The notes beneath the pieces were generated by a model. It made no database searches. It saw only the letters and a list, made by a program, of their open reading frames with translations, and had not been told where the DNA came from. Both the position numbers and the translations under genes were made by a program. From Akkermansiaceae bacterium (GTDB taxonomy: Bacteria; Verrucomicrobiota; Verrucomicrobiia; Verrucomicrobiales; DEV007), in assembly GCA_024233085.1 (NCBI GenBank), contig JACKQC010000005.1, positions 1-64,000 of the forward strand: a stretch of 64,000 nucleotides of DNA, written 5' to 3'. This document shows, in pieces, positions 35,110-42,036 of the stretch (position 1 is its first letter; the number at the start of each line of letters is the position of its first letter).

Positions 35110-36324
35110 TCACTCGGACGACCGTGTCCAGTGCCGCGCGTGCAGGGCGATCCAGATCCCGCCGGCCGCGGTCCAGAGAAGGGCGGCATAGATGTGGTGG
35201 CTGATCATGATCTTCGGAATCAGATCCGCCGTGCCCCGTGTGGCGACCGCGATCAGGACGATCCAGGCGATCCAGCGCCAGGCCTTCGATTTCGCCGGAG
35301 CGGCGGCGGGATCGGCGCAGTGTCCGAGCGCGACCCGGTCGGCCGTCAGGAGCATGGCCAGACCGAATCCGCCGAGAAACAGGAGGTGCTCGACGGCGAA
35401 AAGCCACTTCGGAAAGGCGATTCGCAGGAGATAGGAAAGGCCGATCGACGACAGCGCCACCCGCAGGGCCCAGGCGCGGGTATTTGGGGCGCGGCCTTTC
35501 CAGAGGCGGGGCAGGGCGCCGATCGCCCAGATCAGAAGGGCGGCCAGGCGCAGGGCGTTGGCGCTCCGGACCCACCCGGACGCCTCGAGGCCGAATGACC
35601 CCACCACCAGCGCCGCCGCTCCCCAGACAAACCAGGCGCGAAACCGCTTCGCCGCCGAGGGAGGAGGCGCGCCGGGGCCGGAACCGTCCGCCTGGGGCGG
35701 TCGCTTTTGGCCGGGAACGACGAAAAACCGGAGAAACAGATAAGACCCCACGCCCAGGATCGGGAGCAGGAGGAAACCCTGGTAGAGCAGGAGCCGGGTG
35801 AAAATGACGGCCCGGGGGCTCAGGTTCGCCTCGCGCCAGGCCCAGTAATAGGCGACGCCGGCGGCCATGGCGACGGCGGTGAAGGCGAGCGCGAAACCGG
35901 GAGGCGGCAGCGGACGGTCGAAATCGACGCGGCGAATCAGCACGACCAGCAAAAAGGTCAGGGAAATCGCGGCCAGCAAGTCGCCGGAGGGCAGCGACAC
36001 CGCCAGATAGAAAAACTGGGTGAGCAGCCAGAGAAACGCGAGCAGAATCACCTCGGCCGCCGACAACGCGACCGATTCCAGAAATCTCGGCCACGCCGTG
36101 CCGAGGAACCCGGTGACGAACGCCATACCGAAGCCGAAAATCATCAGCCGCGGATGCAGCTGCGCGGGTTGCAGGGGCCACCAACCGGCGTAAAACATCG
36201 GCCACAACAACACCCCGAGCATCCCGGCGAGGAGACCCAGAGGGAAGAACACCCGGAAAGGCTCCGAAGCCCAGAGCGGGCTCGATCCGGGTTTCACACG
36301 GTAGGTGGGGGAAGAACCGGCCAT
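35110..36324 (-). CDS. NnrS-family multispanning membrane protein
   Basis: 404 residues from ATG 36324 (the open frame extends further but overlaps the DUF1501 gene out of frame). Around 12 hydrophobic segments, with the NnrS landmarks WASEPFRVFFPLGLLAGM, LHPRLMIFGFGMAFVTGFLG and a HHIYAALLW segment near the end; conserved His residues sit in several helices. NnrS is a heme- and copper-containing membrane protein linked to nitric oxide stress in some bacteria, and its molecular role is uncertain. It is the last gene of a minus-strand run, 38 bp after DUF1501. Convergent with the VIT-VWA-SLBB gene (17 bp gap). No nitrate or NO reductase gene is seen nearby. Confidence 0.85.
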   Translation of the reverse strand: MAGSSPTYRVKPGSSPLWASEPFRVFFPLGLLAGMLGVLLWPMFYAGWWPLQPAQLHPRLMIFGFGMAFVTGFLGTAWPRFLESVALSAAEVILLAFLWLLTQFFYLAVSLPSGDLLAAISLTFLLVVLIRRVDFDRPLPPPGFALAFTAVAMAAGVAYYWAWREANLSPRAVIFTRLLLYQGFLLLPILGVGSYLFLRFFVVPGQKRPPQADGSGPGAPPPSAAKRFRAWFVWGAAALVVGSFGLEASGWVRSANALRLAALLIWAIGALPRLWKGRAPNTRAWALRVALSSIGLSYLLRIAFPKWLFAVEHLLFLGGFGLAMLLTADRVALGHCADPAAAPAKSKAWRWIAWIVLIAVATRGTADLIPKIMISHHIYAALLWTAAGGIWIALHARHWTRSSE

Positions 36325-36362
36325 GGGTTTTCGCGGGAATCGGAAAGGCGTCCTCCGCCGGC

Positions 36363-37838
36363 TCAGGCCATGATCTGGTGGATCGGATCGACCTCCTGGA
36401 CACCGACGAGTTTTTGATCGAGCCCGCCGTAGAAGAAGCTCAGCGCGTTCGGGTCCAGCCCCATCAGCGACAGGATGGTGGCGTGCAAATGCTTCACATG
36501 CAGGCGGTCCTCGACCGCCGCGGAGCCGATCTCGTCGGTCTGGCCGTGGGACACCCCGCCTTTCACGCCGCCACCGGCCATCCACATGGTGAATCCGTAG
36601 CTGTTGTGATCGCGCCCGGTGCCTTTCTCGTATTCGGCGGTCGGTTGGCGGCCGAATTCGCCGCCCCACACGATGAGGGTGTCGTCGAGCATGCCGCGGC
36701 GTTTGAGATCGCGGATCAGGCCGGCGATGGGCTTGTCGGTTCCGCCGGCGTGGTGGTTGTGATTTCTCTCGAGATCGCCGTGGGCGTCCCAGTTGTCGTC
36801 GTTGTGGGCGCCGCCGGAGTAGATCTGGATGAAACGCACGCCGCGCTCGACCAGGCGGCGGGCGAGCAGGCATTTGCGGCCGAAGTCCTCGGTCCGGGAT
36901 TGGTCGATGCCATAGAGCGCCTTCGTTTCGGCGCTTTCGCCGTCGAGGTCGATGGCCTCCGGCGCGGTGGCCTGCATTTTGTAGGCGAGTTCGTAGCTGG
37001 CGATGCGGGCGGCGAGGTTGGTGTTGTCGAAGCGCGAGTCGAGATGCCCGGCGTTGAGGTGGTTGAGCGAGTCGATCAGCGTGCGCTGCTCGCCCGCGCT
37101 CATGCCGTCGACGTGCTTGAGATTCAGGATGGGATCGCCCTTCGAGCGAAAGACGGTGCCCTGGTAGCTCGCCGGCATGAAGCCGCTGGTCCAGTTCTTG
37201 GCGCCGGAGATGGGGCCACCGGACTGGTCTAGCATCACGACATAGCCGGGCAGATTCTCGTTCACGCTGCCCAGACCATAGTTGACCCAGCTCCCGAGGG
37301 AGGGCTTGCCGCTGATGATGCTGCCGCAGTTCATCATCAGGAGCGCCGATCCGTGGATCGGCGAATCGGCGGTCATGGAATGAAGGAAGGCGATGTCGTC
37401 CACGCATCCGCCGAGATGCGGGAAAAGATCGGACACCCACTTGCCGCACTGCCCGTATCGCTTGAATTTCCACTTCGGCTCCACGATGCGGCCCGAGTTC
37501 TTTTTCCCGCCGCGGCCGAAGGTTTTGACGGCGATCGTTTTGCCGTCCATGCCGTACATTCGCGGCTTGTGGTCGAAGGTGTCGATGTGGCTCGGGCCGC
37601 CGTAGCAGAAGATGAAAATCACGCTCTTCGCCTTCGCGGGGGCCATGGCCGGCTTCGACTCGAGCGGGTTGCGGAAGACGCCGGGAGAGGCGGCGTTCGC
37701 TCTTCCGAAAAATCCGTCCGCGCCCAGCAAGCCGGTCAGCGCCAGGGCGGGAAAACCGCCGCCGACCGTGTGGAGAAACTCGCGGCGCCGCACGTTGCCG
37801 CAGAACTGGGAGGGGGAGGGGTGGCTCGGGCGGTTCAT
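36363..37838 (-). CDS. DUF1501 family exported protein, locus 1
   Basis: 491 residues from ATG 37838. N-terminal Tat-like signal (RRREFLHTVGGGFPALALTGLL). Blocks typical of DUF1501: SVIFIFCYGGPSHIDTFDHK, ENLPGYVVMLDQSGGPISG, LARRLVERGVRFIQIYSGGAHNDDNWDAH (here in two motifs: RRLVERGVRFIQIYSGG and DDNWDAH), DDTLIVWGGEFGR, MWMAGGGVKGGV and HATILSLMGLDP. These match an alkaline-phosphatase/sulfatase-like fold. DUF1501 proteins are periplasmic partners of DUF1553 proteins in PVC bacteria, and the joint reaction is still poorly known. The DUF1553 gene is upstream on the same strand, separated by the four-helix-bundle cassette. Confidence 0.9.
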   Translation of the reverse strand: MNRPSHPSPSQFCGNVRRREFLHTVGGGFPALALTGLLGADGFFGRANAASPGVFRNPLESKPAMAPAKAKSVIFIFCYGGPSHIDTFDHKPRMYGMDGKTIAVKTFGRGGKKNSGRIVEPKWKFKRYGQCGKWVSDLFPHLGGCVDDIAFLHSMTADSPIHGSALLMMNCGSIISGKPSLGSWVNYGLGSVNENLPGYVVMLDQSGGPISGAKNWTSGFMPASYQGTVFRSKGDPILNLKHVDGMSAGEQRTLIDSLNHLNAGHLDSRFDNTNLAARIASYELAYKMQATAPEAIDLDGESAETKALYGIDQSRTEDFGRKCLLARRLVERGVRFIQIYSGGAHNDDNWDAHGDLERNHNHHAGGTDKPIAGLIRDLKRRGMLDDTLIVWGGEFGRQPTAEYEKGTGRDHNSYGFTMWMAGGGVKGGVSHGQTDEIGSAAVEDRLHVKHLHATILSLMGLDPNALSFFYGGLDQKLVGVQEVDPIHQIMA

Positions 37839-37870
37839 GGCGAATGGGGGAAAATCCGAAATCCTAAGTT

Positions 37871-37895
37871 CGAAATCCGAAACAAATTCAAATTG
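37871..37895. repeat. Inverted repeat arm, cassette 1, DUF1501 side
   Basis: This 25-nt AT-richer arm begins CGAAATCCGAAACAAAT and pairs with 38314-38339, the same sequence on the other strand with one mismatch and one extra base. Confidence 0.85.
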
Positions 37896-37929
37896 GGAAA
37901 GGGTTCAATGTTCGAAACTGACGCATGAA

Positions 37930-38316
37930 TTAACCACCGTCGCTTTTCCTGATGATTGAGCCAAATATTCTGGTCAACTGTCCGGCTTCGTCATTCAATC
38001 GCCGGCGTTCGTCTTCCACTTCCTCCGAATCGCCGGTGTCGAGCAAGCGAAGAAACAGACCCGATTCCTTGGCTTCCTTTCGGCAGACTTTTACACGAAA
38101 CGCGAAATCTTTTTTGCTCACCGCTTCGTTCGCTTCGATATAATTTGCGGACTGCGAACCGGATGCCCGGACGAGTTGTTTGATGTCTTCAAGGTTTGCG
38201 ATCGTCATTGGAATCGTCTTCGGGAAGACTCGCACGTCTTTGGCAAAGCGCTCCGTGCGTTCCTCCAGGTCGTAGGGTTTTCCGCCGCTTTCGTTTGGGT
38301 CCTTTCCGGATTTCAA
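37930..38316 (-). CDS. Four-helix-bundle protein (23S intervening-sequence protein / S23 family), locus 1
   Basis: 128 residues; the only plausible start is TTG at 38316, in the inverted-repeat arm, and it puts the family motif DLEERTERFAKDV close to the N-terminus as expected. Then comes TIANLEDIKQLVRASGSQSANYIEANEAVSKKDF, here cited as LVRASGSQSANYIEANEA and SKKDFAFRVKVCRKEAKESG. These are the hallmarks of the S23/IVP family. Proteins of this family are encoded in intervening sequences of 23S rRNA in several bacteria and relate to the Avd protein of diversity-generating retroelements; their function is unknown. The C-terminus is charged (DEAGQLTRIFGSIIRKSDGG). Confidence 0.85.
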   Translation of the reverse strand: MKSGKDPNESGGKPYDLEERTERFAKDVRVFPKTIPMTIANLEDIKQLVRASGSQSANYIEANEAVSKKDFAFRVKVCRKEAKESGLFLRLLDTGDSEEVEDERRRLNDEAGQLTRIFGSIIRKSDGG

Positions 38317-38339
38317 TTTTGGATTTGTTTCGGATTTCG
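38314..38339. repeat. Inverted repeat arm, cassette 1, DUF1553 side
   Basis: Complementary to 37871-37895. The 26-nt arm ends GGATTTGTTTCGGATTTCG on the plus strand. It lies 25 bp from the stop codon of DUF1553 locus 1 and contains the TTG start of the four-helix-bundle gene. Confidence 0.85.
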
Positions 38340-38364
38340 AGATTCGGGTTTGGAATTTCCTCGA

Positions 38365-41300
38365 CTAGTCGAGGAAGAGGAATTCGTTCAAATTCAGCGC
38401 CAGCAGCGCCACACGATCGAACGCGGCGTCTTCGTCGAGGCCGTTCTCGGTCTGGAGCCGTTTCATCAGGGCGAGGCATTCGGCGATCTCCGGATCGGTG
38501 GCGGGACGCTGAAGCGTGCGTTCGAGCGCCTCGCGGACGCGCGCCTCGGGGGCGCCGGCGTCTTGACGCAGGTGCTCGGCAAAGACGCGGGCCTGGCGGT
38601 TCACGAACTCCGAATTCAACATCGCCAGCGCCTGGGTGGGCACCGTGGTCGCGAAACGCACCGCGCAGGGGCCGTCGGTGTCGGCCTGGTCGAAGTCGGC
38701 CATCATCGGGTGGCGCAGGCTGCGTTTCACGTGGATGTAAATCGAGCGCCGCGTGTGCTCGGCCGGATCGCGCGACACGGGCCAGGCCTTGTCGGGGCGG
38801 GAGGCCGTCGCCAGCACCTCGTCGGGAAGGGGAGGGAAAACCCAGTCGCCGCCGGCTTTCAGGTTCAGGTTGCCCGAGACGGCGAGAATGGAGTCCCGCA
38901 GTTCCTCCGCCGTGAGCCGGCGCATGTCGTGCCGCCAGAGCCGCGAATTTTGCGGGTCCTTCGCCAGCGAAGCCTCGCTCGGAGCCGATGACAGGCGGTA
39001 GGTCCGGCTGTCGAGGATGAGCCGGTGCATCGCCTTGAGGCTCCATCCCCGGCGAATCAGCTCGGCCGCGAGCCAGTCCAGCAGTTCCGGGTGGGTCGGG
39101 GGCTCGCCCAGCTTGCCGAAGTCGTTCGTGCTCGGCACGATGCCCCGCCCGAAGTGATGCTGCCAGAGCCGGTTCACGATGACACGGGCCGTCATCGGAT
39201 TGGCCGGATCGACGATCCAGTTCGCCAGGGCGAGTCGGCGGCCGGAGGACTTCGCGCCGCCACTCTCGACGGGCGCGATCTCGGCGGGACGCGGATCGCT
39301 CGTCGCGCTGGCGAGGATGGCGGGAAACCCGGGCTCGACCGGGTCGCCGGGCGCGTGGGCCGAACCGCGGAGGTGAATCTGAAGCGGGTCCGGATGCTGG
39401 CCGGTTTCCTTGACCACATTCAGCGGCGTGCCCGGCAATTCGCGGCGAAGGGCGTCGATCGCGCCGCGGCGGTCGTTCCATTCCTTCACCACGTCGCGGC
39501 CGAAATGCCCGGCCATCGCCTTGGCCAGGCCGGGACCGCCGCGTTTCAGGGCCTCGGGCAGAGTTTGCGGTTTCTGGGCGGCGCTCCGCAGCGCGAGATC
39601 GATGTATTGGCCGCCACCGGTCTGGTGGCAGTGCACGGCGACCACGTTGCGGCCCGTCTGCAGGGCGGCGATCGCCTCGGGACCCAGTTCGACCGTTTCG
39701 TAGTCCGTGGAAAAACCCGCCGCCCGGAAGATCTCGGCGCCGTTGAGGAAGACCTCCACGTCCTCGTCGTGATGAATCTCCAGCACCAGCGATTCCGGCA
39801 GTTCCTGCAGGCCGAAATCCGTCCGCATCCAGATGTCGGGCCCGGCCCATTCGGTGCCGACGCGGGCGTTCGGCGTGCCCTTTTTGCCGAAGCCGCCGAC
39901 GCCCTTTGTCCAGCTCTTGACCTCCTTCGAGGCCACCGCGTTCCAGCCCGGCGCCGGCTGGTCGGTCACGTAGTCCCAGGTCACCGGCCGTCCCCGGGCG
40001 TCGTCGATGAAGGTCAGCACCCGGGCGCGCGTTTCCGAGGCGGCGGCGTATTGGCCCTCGGCCTTCAGGTGGGCCGTCATCTCCGTCTCGAGGGCGTCGA
40101 GTTTTTCACGTTCCGCCGCGAGCCGGGCCGCCCGGTTTTTCTCGAAGCTCGCCAACTCCGCCGGGTCCGCCCAGGGCCGAATGGTCCCCTCGGTGGCGTA
40201 GGGCGTCAGGCCGTGGAAAAAAGCCATGAACGAGTAGTAGTCGCGCATCGAGATCGGGTCCGCCTTGTGGTCGTGGCAGCGGCAGCAGTTCATCGAGGTG
40301 CCGAGAAAGGTCTCCGCCGTCACCTGCACGTTGTCGGCCAGCACATCGTAGACGTGCTGCTTGCGGTCCGCCGGTTCGTCGTCCCACTGCATCAGGCGAT
40401 AGTAGCCGGTCGCCGTCAGCGAGGCGCGCGTCGGCTCGGCGATTTCGTCGCCCGCCAGTTGCTCGATCACGAAGCGGTCGTAGGGCGTGTCGCCGTTGAA
40501 GGCGTCGATCACATAGTCCCGGTAGCGCCACATCTGCGGCTTCGGATTGTCGCGCTCGAAACCGTTCGTTTCCGCGTAGCGGACGAGATCCAGCCAGTGT
40601 CGGGCCCATTTTTCGCCGTATTGCGGCCGTTCGAGGAGGTCCTCGACGAGGTCGTTCCACGCCCGGTCGGGATCGGCCGCGAAGCGTGTCTCGAAGTCCC
40701 GCACCTCGGCCGGCGTCGGGGGCAGGCCGATGAGATCGTAAAAGACCCGGCGGCACAGCGCGCCCGGCGGCGCGGGCGGGTTGGGCTCCAGGCCCGCCGC
40801 TTCGAGTCCGTGGCGAATGTGGGCGTCGATCCCGTTCGCGTTCCACGCCGCGTCCTTCGCCACCGGCGGCTTCGCGGCGGGATCGAAGGGCCGATAGGCC
40901 CAGTATTGGCGGTCTTTTTCCGTGATCGTGAATGCCTTCGAGGCCGGCGGCGTCTCGCCCTTGATTTCGAGAGCCGCATCGTAGGGCGCCCCTCTTTCGA
41001 CCCAGCGTTTCAGGATGTCGATCTCGGCGTCGGGGAGCTTGCCCTTGGGCGGCATCTGGTGCTCGTCGTCCACGTAGGACAACATCGTCAGCACCAGGCT
41101 CGCGGCGGTATCGTCCGGATTGTAGGCGGAGCCAAGATCGCCCCCGGCCAGCAGTCCCTCCCGGCTGGTGAGGCGGAAGTTGCCCTTCAGCTTTTCCTCC
41201 GCGCCGTGGCACTTGAAACAGCGACCCTCCAGCAGGGGATGCACCGTTTCGCGGTAAAAGGCCGCGCCGTCCTCCTCCGCTTCCCCGCCGACGGCGGTCG

Positions 41301-41397
41301 GAGCCATCGGAAGGAGAAGGAGGGCGAGGATCGCGGCCGCCGCCGGGATTGATCCGTTGGGGAGGCGGCTCCGGAACGACTGGCGGAAAAGATTCAT
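38365..41397 (-). CDS. PSCyt1-DUF1549-DUF1553 protein, locus 1
   Basis: 1010 residues from ATG 41397, which begins a signal peptide (MNLFRQSFRSRLPNGS, then an Ala/Leu core ending near VGG); the frame further upstream reads through hairpin copy 6. PSCyt1 cytochrome with CFKCH (C60, C63, H64) and MPPKG. Then DUF1549: ALCRRVFYDLIGLPPTPAEV, YGEKWARHWLDLVRYAET, and CCRCHDHKADPISMRDYY, a second CxxCH. A galactose-binding-like sandwich lies in the middle (RTDFGLQELPESLVLEIHHD). DUF1553 at the C-terminus: NRLWQHHFGRGIVPSTNDFG, HPELLDWLAAELI, and a closing NLNEFLFLD. The protein is periplasmic and would act with DUF1501. Its substrate is unknown. Confidence 0.92.
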   Translation of the reverse strand: MNLFRQSFRSRLPNGSIPAAAAILALLLLPMAPTAVGGEAEEDGAAFYRETVHPLLEGRCFKCHGAEEKLKGNFRLTSREGLLAGGDLGSAYNPDDTAASLVLTMLSYVDDEHQMPPKGKLPDAEIDILKRWVERGAPYDAALEIKGETPPASKAFTITEKDRQYWAYRPFDPAAKPPVAKDAAWNANGIDAHIRHGLEAAGLEPNPPAPPGALCRRVFYDLIGLPPTPAEVRDFETRFAADPDRAWNDLVEDLLERPQYGEKWARHWLDLVRYAETNGFERDNPKPQMWRYRDYVIDAFNGDTPYDRFVIEQLAGDEIAEPTRASLTATGYYRLMQWDDEPADRKQHVYDVLADNVQVTAETFLGTSMNCCRCHDHKADPISMRDYYSFMAFFHGLTPYATEGTIRPWADPAELASFEKNRAARLAAEREKLDALETEMTAHLKAEGQYAAASETRARVLTFIDDARGRPVTWDYVTDQPAPGWNAVASKEVKSWTKGVGGFGKKGTPNARVGTEWAGPDIWMRTDFGLQELPESLVLEIHHDEDVEVFLNGAEIFRAAGFSTDYETVELGPEAIAALQTGRNVVAVHCHQTGGGQYIDLALRSAAQKPQTLPEALKRGGPGLAKAMAGHFGRDVVKEWNDRRGAIDALRRELPGTPLNVVKETGQHPDPLQIHLRGSAHAPGDPVEPGFPAILASATSDPRPAEIAPVESGGAKSSGRRLALANWIVDPANPMTARVIVNRLWQHHFGRGIVPSTNDFGKLGEPPTHPELLDWLAAELIRRGWSLKAMHRLILDSRTYRLSSAPSEASLAKDPQNSRLWRHDMRRLTAEELRDSILAVSGNLNLKAGGDWVFPPLPDEVLATASRPDKAWPVSRDPAEHTRRSIYIHVKRSLRHPMMADFDQADTDGPCAVRFATTVPTQALAMLNSEFVNRQARVFAEHLRQDAGAPEARVREALERTLQRPATDPEIAECLALMKRLQTENGLDEDAAFDRVALLALNLNEFLFLD

Positions 41398-41417
41398 CGA
41401 ACCAACGTGGGGGAGTT

Positions 41418-41473
41418 CAACAGGGTTGGGTGCCGGACCCAACAGGGTTGAGTCGAACACCCGACAGGGTTGC
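41418..41473. repeat. 37-bp hairpin repeat, copy 6 (right core inverted), plus an extra core
   Basis: 41418-41454 has the length and flanks of the family, but the right-hand nonamer reads AACAGGGTT instead of AACCCTGTT, so the two cores are direct, not inverted. A third ACAGGGTTG follows at 41464-41472. It lies just upstream of the DUF1553 locus 1 start. Confidence 0.7.
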
Positions 41474-41605
41474 ATGAGGCCTTTCGCCGGTCTGGTGTCG
41501 GATGGGGCCACTTTTGTTTGAATGCGACACCTTACCGGGCATTTTCTCGGCGTTACAGGGCCGGAATTGCGGCCATTTCCCGTCCGACGCGCGCCCGGGC
41601 GGGAG

Positions 41606-41848
41606 TCAATCCTTCATGATCTTGTCGTACCAGGCCGCCGCCCGTTCGTCCTCCCATTCCTTCATCGACCGGAATTTCTGCTGGAGCCAACTGTCGTTTT
41701 GGGATTCGACTCCGCCGAGGGTGTAACGCGCGCGCGTCTCGGCCGCTTCCTGCTGTCGTTTTTTCTCGGCATTCATCGAGCCGCAGGCGGAAATCGCGAG
41801 AGCAACCGCGGGGAGGATGAATCGTGCCACCAAAGTAAAGCGGGTCAT
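41606..41848 (-). CDS. Small predicted lipoprotein
   Basis: 80 residues from ATG 41848. N-terminal signal with the lipobox ISAC, so Cys22 is the likely acylated residue. The mature part is short, charged and helical (MNAEKKRQQEAAETRARYTL, then KFRSMKEWEDERAAAWYDKI). No family assigned. It lies between DUF1553 locus 1 and the autotransporter gene, all on the minus strand, but gaps of about 190-210 bp on each side argue for its own promoter. Confidence 0.65.
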   Translation of the reverse strand: MTRFTLVARFILPAVALAISACGSMNAEKKRQQEAAETRARYTLGGVESQNDSWLQQKFRSMKEWEDERAAAWYDKIMKD

Positions 41849-42036
41849 GGTCCGGCCCTTGTAACGGAGGGGAAAGCAACGGTCAATTCGAAAAGGGATG
41901 CCGGCCGTGTGGCGCGGTCATCCCGCCCGCGGACCGAACGGGAACGCGCCATCGAATTTCGGAACAGCGAAGCCGGGACGAAAGCGTTCCCGCGAATGAA
42001 CGAAGGGCGGGAAGCCGCCGCCGGGCTCGATCGCTC

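Larger units (their letters stand above)
37871..38339 (-). mobile_element. Four-helix-bundle cassette 1 (putative intervening-sequence-like element)
   Basis: A single four-helix-bundle gene bounded by 25-26 nt inverted arms, inserted between the stop of DUF1553 (38365) and the start of DUF1501 (37838). Extra copies of the CGAAATCC unit lie outside each arm (from about 37851 and to about 38354). The transcript of the DUF1553-DUF1501 unit would fold the two arms together and loop out the cassette, as the ends of 23S rRNA intervening sequences do. No transposase is present. The element call is inference. Confidence 0.45.

Noticed and set aside
37871..38339. Four-helix-bundle cassettes as true 23S rRNA intervening sequences
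   Set aside because: No rRNA sequence surrounds either cassette; the comparison is to family and ends only.
39025..41352. Plus-strand open frame of 775 codons over DUF1553 locus 1
   Set aside because: Antisense shadow of the PSCyt1-DUF1553 gene, with no motifs of its own and arginine/glycine-rich sequence.
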